Shown here piece by piece: positions 43,493 to 51,450 of a stretch of DNA of 64,000 nucleotides. The stretch comes from UBA1020 sp964520495 (GTDB lineage Bacteria > Patescibacteriota > Saccharimonadia > Saccharimonadales > Saccharimonadaceae), in contig CAZFMZ010000001.1 in assembly GCA_964520495.1 (NCBI GenBank), forward strand, positions 287,662 to 351,661, read 5' to 3'. The position numbers and the translations under genes were made by a program. The notes under the pieces were generated by a model, which was not told the DNA's origin, did not search any database, and saw only the letters and a program-made list of their open reading frames with translations. Numbering within the stretch: position 1 is the stretch's first letter; every line of letters begins with the position of its first letter.

Positions 43493-44062
43493 TTATTGCT
43501 TCGGTGGCAAGAGCGGCACGAACATGAAGCCTTCGTGGGGAGTCTGGTGCAGTTCACCGTGCGCATCTTTTGCAATCTCCCAAATGGTGGTGCCTATTGG
43601 AATCACGAGTTTACCCGGCACTTTCAGCTGACGCACCAGTTCTTCGGGTAGGTCATCAGCACCGGCGCTCACCAATATTCGGTCGTACGGCGCGTGTGTC
43701 GCTAAGCCATAGCCTGTACCGGCCTGGGTGAATGTCACGTTTCGTATACCCTGTTGTTGGCAATTATCGCGGCCGAATGCCACCAGCTCCGGTACGATCT
43801 CCACGGCGTACACTTTGCCGGTTTCGCCTGCCAGCCACGCCAGCAGCGCGCTCGTCCAGCCCGATCCCGACCCTACGTCGAGTACACGCTGCCCCTTTTT
43901 CACGTCGAGCCACTCAAGCATGCGGCGCACCGTCGAGGGTTGGCTGTTGGTTTGGCCGTAACCGATATGAAGCGGTCTGTCCTGGGCCGCATACACTTTC
44001 ATGGTATCCGGTAGGAAGTGCTGCCGCTCGACTCCTCGCATAGCTTGCTCTACCCGTGTCAT
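43493..44062 (-). CDS. pcm: Protein-L-isoaspartate O-methyltransferase
   Basis: A 189-aa PIMT repairing isoaspartyl residues with SAM. It has the substrate block DRPLHIGYGQTNSQPSTVRRMLEWL, the SAM motif RVLDVGSGSGWTSALLA, YAVEIVPELVAFGRDN and DRILVSAGADDLPEELVRQL. Length is slightly short for the family. TAAAAT (minus, 44069-44074) ends 6 nt before the ATG, with AGGAG in the spacer too close to act as a normal ribosome-binding site. Confidence 0.92.
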   Translation of the reverse strand: MTRVEQAMRGVERQHFLPDTMKVYAAQDRPLHIGYGQTNSQPSTVRRMLEWLDVKKGQRVLDVGSGSGWTSALLAWLAGETGKVYAVEIVPELVAFGRDNCQQQGIRNVTFTQAGTGYGLATHAPYDRILVSAGADDLPEELVRQLKVPGKLVIPIGTTIWEIAKDAHGELHQTPHEGFMFVPLLPPKQ

Positions 44063-44180
44063 ACTCCTATTTTACGCCCAATTCACTGGCTGTGCATCGC
44101 GCTCATTGACAAACGACCTTTACGATAGTATTGTACGGTGGGTCGAAACCGTTGGTACATCTACCGAAAAGGAGGTAGCC

Positions 44181-44429
44181 ATGAGATTGGCTGCTGCTCG
44201 TGCCGGGCTTTGGGGCTTCGGCTCCATCGCCTTCGTCTTCGTCATCTTCGGGTCCTACTTCAAGGACACGTCGACAGCCGAGACAATCGTGTGGCTCGTG
44301 TTCATCGGCCTCGTGGTCGCCGGAATCGTCTTCTTCTGGACGTGGCACGGCATCGAGGAAGAGAACCGCGAGCTGGAGCTCAAGCGCCGCAAGGCACACG
44401 AGAACGACGACGCGCGCAAGACCCCGTGA
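44181..44429 (+). CDS. Small GC-rich membrane protein (cassette with own RBS and terminator)
   Basis: An 82-aa protein with two hydrophobic segments (about 10-27 and 36-55) and a charged C-terminal helix EEENRELELKRRKAHENDDA. No family recognised. It has a near-perfect AAAAGGAGGT site 5 nt before ATG 44181 and is followed by a very strong GC-rich terminator. Codons are markedly GC-rich (many ATC, TTC, GTC, CTC), unlike the AT-rich genes that follow. It may be a recent acquisition from a GC-rich (actinobacterial) source. Confidence 0.65.
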   Translation: MRLAAARAGLWGFGSIAFVFVIFGSYFKDTSTAETIVWLVFIGLVVAGIVFFWTWHGIEEENRELELKRRKAHENDDARKTP

Positions 44430-44451
44430 CGCCCACCTGGGCATCACCCCA

Positions 44452-44500
44452 CCGGGCGAGGTGGCGCTGGCACAAAGCCGGCGTCACCCGCCCGGGTTTT
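44452..44500 (+). terminator. Strong GC-rich intrinsic terminator
   Basis: A long stem (about 19 bp with small mismatches) pairing 44452-44471 with 44477-44496, followed by TTTTATAT. It ends the 44181 gene. Confidence 0.85.
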
Positions 44501-44506
44501 ATATGC

Positions 44507-44533
44507 CTGGGGATAGTAGATGTGTTTCAGGAA
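44507..44533 (+). repeat. 27-nt imperfect direct repeat, copy 1
   Basis: Shares 25 of 27 bases with 56139-56165 in the same orientation; the common core GATGTGTTTCAGGAA is identical. Each copy lies shortly after a hairpin terminator. The first bases (CTGGGGATAG) weakly resemble the tRNA-Gln 3' end. Confidence 0.6.
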
Positions 44534-44558
44534 AAAAGTGACGACCTGATGCTAACTG

Positions 44559-44765
44559 CTATTCTAGTGAAGTAGCACCGATAGCGGCTAACTGTTCTTC
44601 GAATTCGCTCAAATCTTCAACATCAAAATCTAAAACTGATTCTGGCTGCTCATATCCCCGAGCTACTGACTTATACTTGGCAACTATTTTACCGTCAGAA
44701 ACTTTAGCGTCGATGATTTGATATGTTCTATGGTTTAATTGAATTGAAGTTGGTAATGATTTCAT
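44559..44765 (-). CDS. Small protein paired with the KAP-type NTPase
   Basis: A 68-aa protein of lower GC content than the surroundings. It looks like a small beta-rich domain (SIQLNHRTYQIIDAKVSDGKIVAKYKS) followed by an acidic helix (VLDFDVEDLSEFEEQLAAIGA). No family recognised. It starts 18 nt after the stop of the 547-aa NTPase on the same strand, so the two are likely one transcript. It might be a regulator or partner of the NTPase (inference). Confidence 0.6.
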   Translation of the reverse strand: MKSLPTSIQLNHRTYQIIDAKVSDGKIVAKYKSVARGYEQPESVLDFDVEDLSEFEEQLAAIGATSLE

Positions 44766-44783
44766 AATTAGTCCTCTTTACAA

Positions 44784-46427
44784 TTAATAAATGTTTTGAT
44801 CACCCCATTCCATTATAAGCGCTTTGAGTATTTCATTTTCTTCTTTAGGTGTTCTGAGACTTTTCAAAATACTGATTTCATCAGAGATCAAATCATATTG
44901 AAAATATTCAGAAAGATGCGGATCAGTTTTGGCATCTTTAAGTGCCTCCCACATAATTTTTGTCCAGATATCGTGCCACTCTAACGATTCGCGCTCTTCA
45001 GCTGAAGAAGATCTACCCGCTACAGATATTTTGAAATCCTTGAAAATTGCGTTTAGAGTTAGAATTGACCTAAGCAGATTTATATCGCTCCTACTAATCT
45101 CAGTGTCACGTTCACCCGTACGCGGTAAGTTCTTAAAAGCATTCGCAATTACTTGTGCGAAAATAGTAGCACTAAATTCTTTCTTATTGTCATCGGTCCA
45201 TATTGTTTCAGTCGGATTTACTCGTAATGCTTCTATGCCTCTATTTTCATCTCTAGTTGGATTGAATTTTATTGCTCTGTAAATCCTGAGAGCTACTGAA
45301 GAAAAATTGCCTACTCCAAAATCATTTTCCCATTCACGGTGTGATTTTATTGCGTTTGAACTCATTTTACTCATAGCCATTCTTATAACTAACGAGAGCA
45401 TATATTTTGAGTATTTACGCTTAATTGAATCAGACGTTCGAGAAGTAATATTGAATTGTGATTTGATAAAATCTATATCTACTCCGACGGGAATTTGTTC
45501 AGGCAAAATTTTCTGTAGGTAGCTACCGGGTATTCCTAGCTCATTAAGGCCTTGTTTTATTTGGTCTATATTTATCGGGATAATAACAATCAATTGGTTA
45601 TTAAACTTTCCTAATAGCTCTATTACCCTAAGCCATTGGATCTGTTCTTCCGGTAATAGTCTATCGATATCATCAATAATCACTAAATGTTTTTTGTTTG
45701 CGCTAGTAAGTTTTTCAAAAATTCGCCGTCGTATTGTATTCGCAGAAATATCATTCGCTACAGGTCTATCAATGCTAATAGGCCCAAAGCTAAATTTCAT
45801 ATCAAATCGAGGAGTGGACACTTTTGCCAACTGCTTAAATTCAGAGATAGATGTTTTTATTGCCAACGTATTAAAGAAACTAGATATCGACTCGTTTACA
45901 TTTCCGAAATTAAATGTGTCGTGGTATGTTTCAGAACTGTGAGAAATATTTTTCCTTAATATTGTTACCAGCATGCCTGATGCTGACGTTTTACCTGCTC
46001 TCCATCCCCCCGTAATGGCATAAACCGATTTTGGGTAGCGAGCACTAATAATATTAAAATTTGCAGGAGTGATAGAGAAATTGTTTGAAATCACGTCATC
46101 ATAGTAATCTGACATCTTTTGGTAATCTTCATGACCATATGAGTTCTCATTGATTTCATTCGATATCTCCGTGTCATCCTGAGAATCATTGTTACTTTTC
46201 ACTCTCCAGATTAATGCACATATAGAGCTCAATAGGATAAATGCAATAAACAGCCAAAACTCGTAAATCTTGAAAAAATTACCGGAATATGAAAATACAT
46301 CATATATGATTAATTTGATAAAAGGCTTAACCGCAAGATATAGTGCGATTGATAACAGTATGATTATAGATAGCTCGCCAGTATATTTTCGAACGGTTCG
46401 AGGTGCTGCTGAAGATTTGTTAATCAT
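44784..46427 (-). CDS. KAP-type P-loop NTPase with two N-terminal membrane helices
   Basis: A 547-aa membrane ATPase. Two transmembrane segments (about 20-41 and 56-75) are followed by an acidic linker (about 80-110) and a P-loop domain. Walker A is ITGGWRAGKTS (138-148) and Walker B is LVIIDDIDRLLPEEQ (248-262), the 'G.W..GKTS ... IDDIDR..PE' wording of KAP NTPases. KAP proteins include PifA of plasmid F (phage exclusion) and eukaryotic signalling proteins; many are uncharacterised. Base composition is clearly AT-rich compared with neighbours, marking it as acquired. TATACT within a 26-bp palindrome lies 8 nt before the ATG. A defence role is inference only. Confidence 0.8.
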   Translation of the reverse strand: MINKSSAAPRTVRKYTGELSIIILLSIALYLAVKPFIKLIIYDVFSYSGNFFKIYEFWLFIAFILLSSICALIWRVKSNNDSQDDTEISNEINENSYGHEDYQKMSDYYDDVISNNFSITPANFNIISARYPKSVYAITGGWRAGKTSASGMLVTILRKNISHSSETYHDTFNFGNVNESISSFFNTLAIKTSISEFKQLAKVSTPRFDMKFSFGPISIDRPVANDISANTIRRRIFEKLTSANKKHLVIIDDIDRLLPEEQIQWLRVIELLGKFNNQLIVIIPINIDQIKQGLNELGIPGSYLQKILPEQIPVGVDIDFIKSQFNITSRTSDSIKRKYSKYMLSLVIRMAMSKMSSNAIKSHREWENDFGVGNFSSVALRIYRAIKFNPTRDENRGIEALRVNPTETIWTDDNKKEFSATIFAQVIANAFKNLPRTGERDTEISRSDINLLRSILTLNAIFKDFKISVAGRSSSAEERESLEWHDIWTKIMWEALKDAKTDPHLSEYFQYDLISDEISILKSLRTPKEENEILKALIMEWGDQNIY

Positions 46428-46453
46428 TGATTAATAGTATATACTATTAATCA
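46428..46453. promoter_or_regulatory. 26-bp perfect palindrome over the KAP gene promoter
   Basis: Bases 46428-46453 read identically on both strands. On the minus strand it contains the TATACT -10 (46436-46441), and it directly abuts the start codon at 46427. A perfect palindrome on a promoter is a plausible operator for a dimeric regulator. Confidence 0.6.
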
Positions 46454-46736
46454 TAAGTCCTGACACGATGTAACTCGGGGTAACGAATACAAGTCCTACA
46501 ACCGCTCTGGAATAATTGAGCAAGGCAAAACCAAAGACCACGTAAGAAGATAAAGCAGGCACTATCGTATCTTCTGTCGTGGTTATTTTATTACCCTACT
46601 ATTCGGTCAATCATTAAACCTTTGGGGATAAGGGATTCGAACCTGCGAATATACACCCTTCTGGGACTTATTATTATATGTGGTTTCGCTTTATCAAATT
46701 TATGGGAACTTGAACCCTAGCGTATAGTATTACTTA
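46454..46736. other. Gene-less 283-bp stretch with hairpin and tRNA 3'-end remnant
   Basis: No open frame is supported. It holds a strong hairpin (46537-46583: ACCACG and AGAAGATA arms pairing with TATCTTCT and CGTGGT, T-rich on its plus-strand 3' side). It also holds a tRNA-Gln-like 3' end at 46624-46643 on the minus strand, and the -10 of the next gene (TATAGT 46723-46728). Confidence 0.6.
46624..46643 (-). repeat. tRNA 3'-end fragment (possible attachment-site remnant)
   Basis: The minus strand reads GGTTCGAATCCCTTATCCCC, matching 19 of 20 bases of the T-arm/acceptor 3' half of tRNA-Gln at 58715. No tRNA 5' half is present around it. It flanks the AT-rich KAP module. Confidence 0.6.
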
Positions 46737-47402
46737 ATGCTCGACCATCACATTCAGAAATCCATCGTGTACGACTTAGCATTTGCCGAGAGTCTGCGCT
46801 TTTCTGATTTGAAGCCGGATGAGCTAGAGAACAAAGCCTTTACCTACCATTTGAAGAAAGTGATTTCGGCGGGGTTGGTAGAGAAACTACCGAGCGGAGC
46901 ATATACGCTGACATCGAAGGGCCGGCGGGTTGGAAAAGGTGCGATGAAAAAGGACTCGCGGTTGCTTGATAGGGCCTACTCCATCCTTCTCCTCGCAATA
47001 AGAAGCATGGATGGCTCGTGGCTACTGTATAAGCGCCAGACTCAACCGCTGCTGGGCCTGACCGGCTTCATGCAGGCTCAACCGGTGGCCGAGACCGACG
47101 CACGCGACACGGCCAAGAAAACGTGTTTCGAGCAAACTGGAATCGAGACCGAATTCACCGTGCAGGGCCATGGGTATTTTCGGGTGTATCGGCAACAGAA
47201 CCTGGAAAGCTTCATTCATTTCACCCTACTTATGGCCGAGATTGATCAGCCGACGTTGCCTGAAACAGCGGAATCGGCCGGTTACTTTTTTGAGCGAACA
47301 CCGAACTTCGAGCGCCCTGATATGTTACCAAACATGCGAATACTTCACAAAATGTGCGAAGCTCAACCGGGTACGTTCGTGGAAGCGACCTTCGAGCTAT
47401 AG
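46737..47402 (+). CDS. Winged-helix protein fused to a degenerate Nudix domain
   Basis: A 221-aa protein. Residues 1-70 form a winged helix with LRFSDLKPDELENKAFTYHLKKVISAGLVEK and YTLTSKGRRV. Residues about 80-215 form a Nudix-like fold. In the Nudix box (about GFMQAQPVAETDARDTAKKTCFEQTGI) the REUXEE core reads KTCFEQ, losing two conserved Glu residues, so hydrolysis is doubtful. This suggests a ligand-sensing transcription factor, in the reverse domain order to NrtR. TATAGT at 46723-46728 is 8 nt before the ATG. Confidence 0.75.
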   Translation: MLDHHIQKSIVYDLAFAESLRFSDLKPDELENKAFTYHLKKVISAGLVEKLPSGAYTLTSKGRRVGKGAMKKDSRLLDRAYSILLLAIRSMDGSWLLYKRQTQPLLGLTGFMQAQPVAETDARDTAKKTCFEQTGIETEFTVQGHGYFRVYRQQNLESFIHFTLLMAEIDQPTLPETAESAGYFFERTPNFERPDMLPNMRILHKMCEAQPGTFVEATFEL

Positions 47403-47544
47403 CTGGTTTCATGGTTTGTTCTCCTTGTTGGTTACGTTCTTCACTAGTTACTATGCGCCCGTAGCCACTAGGAAGCAGTGAACAGTTTTTCACCAAAGAA
47501 AAGCGAGCCAGTTTCACCACATGGCTCAGGTGGGCAGACCGACA

Positions 47545-47844
47545 TTAGCCGGACTTTTCAAGACGAGCGCGCTGGAGGCGCATCTCTTCGGTGTGCTGGT
47601 TGACCTTGGCGGTCTCGAGCGCAGTTTCCTGCGCCGAATTGTTCGCCTCGGCGGCCTTTACGCTCTCACGAGCGGACAACTGCGTGTAGATGTTGTCCTC
47701 GCTCTTGGAGGTCATCGTCACCTTGTGCTCTTGTACCTTCGAGCCCGTCACCACGCGGGTGATGAGCCAGAGGTTCACCAGGCCCAAGGTGATGATGGCG
47801 AAGATGACCAGCGTTACCAGTGCTGCATCGAGTTCCGGAGACAC
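47545..47844 (-). CDS. Small membrane protein with coiled-coil tail
   Basis: A 99-aa protein starting at GTG, with a GAAGGGA site about 10 nt upstream and an in-frame stop just before it. One transmembrane helix (about 8-32) is followed by a long Ala/Glu/Gln-rich coiled coil (about 55-98). No family recognised. Codons are GC-rich, like the 44181 gene. An overlapping plus-strand frame lacks a credible start or domain, so I prefer this one. Confidence 0.55.
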   Translation of the reverse strand: MSPELDAALVTLVIFAIITLGLVNLWLITRVVTGSKVQEHKVTMTSKSEDNIYTQLSARESVKAAEANNSAQETALETAKVNQHTEEMRLQRARLEKSG

Positions 47845-47958
47845 TCGACATCACATCCCTTCTTGTAGATTTGCTCACGAATGATGAGCTTATAAACTAT
47901 ACAACGTATTTTACTATAATGCAATACTAGCAACTTCAGGCAGGATGGTGATTCGCGC

Positions 47959-47964
47959 TATACT
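47959..47964 (+). promoter_or_regulatory. -10 element of the aldo/keto reductase gene
   Basis: TATACT at 47959-47964, with a GAGGAGG ribosome-binding site just before ATG 47997. This unit has a normal ~27-nt leader. Confidence 0.6.
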
Positions 47965-47996
47965 AGAAAGAGTGGTTAACGAGAGAGGAGGAACGA

Positions 47997-48842
47997 ATGG
48001 CCGTTATCGACCAACCAACGATCACGTTACGAAATGGGGTACAGATGCCCCAACTTGGCTTAGGCGTATGGCGCGCCAAAGACGGCGCCGAGGTTGAACA
48101 TGCCGTACGTGCCGCCCTGGCCTGCGGTTACCGCCTAATTGACACCGCCGCCGTATACCAGAACGAGGCTGGCGTGGGTGCGGCCATTCGCAGCAGTGAT
48201 GTGCCCCGCAAGGATATCTTCGTGACGACGAAACTATGGAACAGCGACCAGGGCGCCAAGAACGTGCGGGCGGCCTTCGAGGCCAGCTTGGAGCGGCTTG
48301 GACTCGACTATATTGACCTGTACCTGATTCACTGGCCGATGCCGAAGAAAGGCCTGTTCGTTGAGACCTGGAAAGAATTTGAGAAGCTGCTGGCCGAAGG
48401 CAAGGTGCGTTCTATTGGCGTGAGTAATTTTACGGTAGAACACCTAGAAGAACTGGCGAAGCACAGCGAAACAGTGCCGAGCGTGAACCAGGTAGAGTTA
48501 CACCCGCGCTTTCCGCAGGAAGAACTGCGCCGCTACTGCAGTGAGCACGACATTCACGTGCAGTCGTGGAGCCCGATTGGCGGCCAAGGAAGCGATTTGC
48601 TTGATGAAGAAACCCTGCATGACATTGCGCAGGACCACGGCAAAACACCGGCCCAAGTGGTAGTTCGCTGGCACTTACAGCACGACCTGATTGTGATTCC
48701 GAAATCTGTCAACGAACAGCGTATTGCCCAGAACTTCGATGTGTTCGACTTTGAGTTAAGCGACGATGAAATGGCGGCGATCGACGGTTTGGCGACGGGA
48801 CAGCGCCGGGGCCCCGACCCGAATGAGTTTAATACCGCATGA
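47997..48842 (+). CDS. Aldo/keto reductase
   Basis: A 281-aa NADPH-dependent AKR of the 2,5-diketo-D-gluconate reductase group. The catalytic tetrad is visible: Asp in LIDTAAVYQNE with Tyr, Lys in FVTTKLWNSD, and His in YLIHWPMP. The cofactor-binding VIPKSVNEQRI is near the end. The start is fixed by the GAGGAGG site. It is monocistronic. The physiological aldehyde or ketone substrate is not predictable. Confidence 0.94.
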   Translation: MAVIDQPTITLRNGVQMPQLGLGVWRAKDGAEVEHAVRAALACGYRLIDTAAVYQNEAGVGAAIRSSDVPRKDIFVTTKLWNSDQGAKNVRAAFEASLERLGLDYIDLYLIHWPMPKKGLFVETWKEFEKLLAEGKVRSIGVSNFTVEHLEELAKHSETVPSVNQVELHPRFPQEELRRYCSEHDIHVQSWSPIGGQGSDLLDEETLHDIAQDHGKTPAQVVVRWHLQHDLIVIPKSVNEQRIAQNFDVFDFELSDDEMAAIDGLATGQRRGPDPNEFNTA

Positions 48843-48985
48843 AGCGCCGGAGTAATTAATACCGGGCTAAAACTCGTCGATCTCGTTCGTGAATGGCGCG
48901 GCTAACGTGTAGCCTTCTCAACACGTGCTAAAACAGCTATAATATTTTATAGTAACAAAATTACCTGAAGAGACGACGAAACATC

Positions 48986-50248
48986 ATGGCCTATCCCGAG
49001 CACGCGGCGCTCGAGCAAGACCCCTTCAAAGGAATCCCCTCCTCGCTTATTCCGTTTGCCAACTCGCTGCTTGAAACGGAGCGATACTATAAGCAGCAAG
49101 AACCGACCAATGTCCGGGTAGGTGTGTTCGCCGAAGCCGCCCGTGGTGCGCTTCGTGAGCCATACTTTGCCGATCTCGTCAGCGAAATGTACAGGTTTCG
49201 GCCCGACATCGACCATCAGTATGCCGGCATGTTGTTACTACGGGGGTATCAGGCCGACCTGCTTGAACACGACGAGGCCTACCCGCTCGCGTATGACCAG
49301 GTCGACGCATGGACGGAAGCGTTCGAGGCGGTTGAAAATGATTTCCTGCGTTGGGCGTTAGTACGCAACAATATCTGCGGTCAGCAGGTACAGAGCAACA
49401 TCGCCGAACGCTACAAGTCGGTCAAATTACTGTCGGCACTCCTGCGTGAACGCTTCGGCGAGCGACCGAGCCATCTGGATATCGGTTCAAGCCTGATGCA
49501 TGGCGGCATAAAGCTCGCCTATAGCCACGTTGAAACAGACCCGTATACCCAATTCGGTGAGATTCAACTGGCGCAGCCGACCCACGAAACCGAAGCCTTC
49601 CAGCCCGACACACGGTTGACTGCCTTAGCGAACAGGGCAATCAAGCAGCACGTGGAGTATGGGTCGTTGGTAGGCATTGATATTACAGACGTGAATGATC
49701 CAGTAATCCAAAAGTGGGCCATGAGCTGTTCGTTCAAGCCGGATGAACTGATGGATGAGCATCGCAAACGAGAATTCACTCACCTTGATAGCCTTGATAG
49801 AGCACACAACCGTATCGAGTTCTTTCGAGGCGACTTCTCCAACTTTGACAACCGGACCTTCCGACGAACGTCGCCAGTGAAAGAGTTCGACATTATCACT
49901 TTCTCGACCGTGCTATACCAGCTATCGACAAAAGAGCGGACCGCCATGGTGGTAAACGCCCTGAATTACCTCAGCAACGATGGCATATTATTGATACAAG
50001 ATGCGCCTGATGGTAACTTTTCGAAGAGGTTCAATTATTATACCGAGCTGATTGATGGTACTGCAATCGAAGCTGGGCCGCAAGAGATTCTTCGCTGGGG
50101 GAATGGCCGCTGTCGAAAAGCCATTGCCGGTCTTGGTAAGTTCAGCATCGACGGTACGTTCTACACGCTGGCGGAAGCGTTGGAAAGATGGAATGCTACT
50201 GAGCCGACGCCAAACGATCAGCTACCAACTCGGCATAGTTCTTCATAA
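48986..50248 (+). CDS. SAM-dependent methyltransferase-like protein, unknown target
   Basis: A 420-aa protein. An N-terminal helical part (about 1-150) precedes a class I methyltransferase-like core: motif I-like SHLDIGSSLMHGGIKLA, a later acidic strand SLVGIDITDVND, FFRGDFSNFD, motif IV-like FDIITFSTVLYQLS and LSNDGILLIQDAPDG. The glycine motif is unusual (D-I-G-S-S). Target unknown. A TATAAT about 45 nt upstream gives a led mRNA. The 3' end overlaps the convergent GAF-like gene by 53 nt. Confidence 0.7.
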   Translation: MAYPEHAALEQDPFKGIPSSLIPFANSLLETERYYKQQEPTNVRVGVFAEAARGALREPYFADLVSEMYRFRPDIDHQYAGMLLLRGYQADLLEHDEAYPLAYDQVDAWTEAFEAVENDFLRWALVRNNICGQQVQSNIAERYKSVKLLSALLRERFGERPSHLDIGSSLMHGGIKLAYSHVETDPYTQFGEIQLAQPTHETEAFQPDTRLTALANRAIKQHVEYGSLVGIDITDVNDPVIQKWAMSCSFKPDELMDEHRKREFTHLDSLDRAHNRIEFFRGDFSNFDNRTFRRTSPVKEFDIITFSTVLYQLSTKERTAMVVNALNYLSNDGILLIQDAPDGNFSKRFNYYTELIDGTAIEAGPQEILRWGNGRCRKAIAGLGKFSIDGTFYTLAEALERWNATEPTPNDQLPTRHSSS

Positions 50249-50765
50249 ATTCGGTGTGCGGCTTCTTGATGAACTGGGGCATTTCGTAATAGCTAAAGAT
50301 CAAGGCTCCGAACGGCCGCGGTGATGATTCCACAAACAACGGATGAACGACACTGGTGCCAATCCCTGCCGCTGCCTGGTTAATCCGCGCCTCTTGGGCA
50401 CTGAGCACTGGTGAGAACATGTGCTTCCAGTCATCTGTCATTTGGGATTTTTTCGAATCAAGTGCCTTGATAAGAATGTTCTTCGTGTAGTCGAGCGGTA
50501 TCTTAATCTCATGGAACGGTACGCTAGAAACACGCATGGCGCCTTTGGCCATTTCTGATTTTGAAATCGCCACCCTGTTAAGAGTGCCTGCTTCATGGTC
50601 GCACTCGAGCAACACGACAATACCGAGCCCTAGATGCACCGCCAATAGACGGTTCATAAACGGACTGTCGACAATCACATGTCTGAGCGCGTCTGAGGTG
50701 TCTGCTGCCTGCAGCAGGCTTCTCAGCGCTGAATAATCTATCTCTTTAGTGTCGTGTTGAATCAT
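50196..50765 (-). CDS. GAF-like domain protein of unknown function
   Basis: A 189-aa soluble protein. The C-terminal half has GIGTSVVHPLFVESSPRPFGALIFSYYEMP...F.....ELVADRLAS, the end of a typical GAF domain (small-molecule sensor). The first half has LLAVHLGLGIVVLLECDHEAGTLNRVA, consistent with GAF strands. No output domain is attached. Overlaps the methyltransferase-like gene tail to tail. Confidence 0.65.
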   Translation of the reverse strand: MIQHDTKEIDYSALRSLLQAADTSDALRHVIVDSPFMNRLLAVHLGLGIVVLLECDHEAGTLNRVAISKSEMAKGAMRVSSVPFHEIKIPLDYTKNILIKALDSKKSQMTDDWKHMFSPVLSAQEARINQAAAGIGTSVVHPLFVESSPRPFGALIFSYYEMPQFIKKPHTEFMKNYAELVADRLASAQ

Positions 50766-50827
50766 GGTGGGTGTATCAACTCGTCTCAGTTTACACTGTA
50801 ACGCCCGAATGTGGAATAATCGGCGCC

Positions 50828-51394
50828 TTACGGGGTGGTCGTGTTCGAAAAGACCGCCTGAGTCGTACTATTTACCCAGTTGGACGGAAACGTGCCGTCG
50901 GGCATGGTACACGTAAGCGTGCGTGAACCCGGCAGCGTGGCGCCGCCCTCCAACCCATACGCCACCAGTACATAGAAGGGTTGCGTGCAGGCGCCGTAGC
51001 CATTGACGCCGCTTGACCAGTAGATATAGTAGTGGTCGTTATCGTTGAGGGGATCAACAGGCACGGATGGAACGATATTGGCACTGAGCAGATTGTTCAG
51101 CCAGCTGCCGTTCGTGGCGACGCTATAGGAGTATGAACTGCCGTAGCGACCCGAGAAACCTGCCGGCGCGTTGGTACCGATGGCAGTATGCGGCGGATAT
51201 CGATCGTTGTTTGCGCGATACAGCTCGAGCGCCTTACGGATTTTCGAAACGTCATCCATGCGGGTCGTCTCACGGGCACGGGTTTGTACGCCATTGAATG
51301 CTACGACCGTGATGGCAGCCAATATGGCGATGATCACGATGACGATAAGCAGTTCGACAATAGTAAACCCGGTCTGTTTGTTTCGTGCCCACAT
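50828..51394 (-). CDS. Type IV pilin-like protein (second copy)
   Basis: A 188-aa prepilin with leader MWARNKQTG, cleavage before FTIVELLIVIVIIAILAAI, then VAFNGVQTRARETTR. The helix is almost the same as in the pilin at 2328-2858, but the globular part differs: Ser/Tyr/Asn-rich, with ALELYRANNDRYPPHT and only two clustered Cys in the C-terminal half. Likely a pilus subunit with a different surface. Stands alone, far from pilB, within the accessory region. Confidence 0.87.
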   Translation of the reverse strand: MWARNKQTGFTIVELLIVIVIIAILAAITVVAFNGVQTRARETTRMDDVSKIRKALELYRANNDRYPPHTAIGTNAPAGFSGRYGSSYSYSVATNGSWLNNLLSANIVPSVPVDPLNDNDHYYIYWSSGVNGYGACTQPFYVLVAYGLEGGATLPGSRTLTCTMPDGTFPSNWVNSTTQAVFSNTTTP

Positions 51395-51450
51395 AATTGT
51401 GTTTTAAGTGTACTACACTTACCGAGACCAGTGAAAACTACCCCTTTAAG

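Noticed and set aside
46621..46700. A tRNA gene on the minus strand
   Set aside because: Only the T-loop/acceptor 3' part matches; no 5' acceptor strand or anticodon arm is present.
47521..47868. 115-aa plus-strand frame over the 47545-47844 gene
   Set aside because: No credible start signal or domain; the minus-strand frame has a transmembrane helix, coiled coil and a ribosome-binding site.
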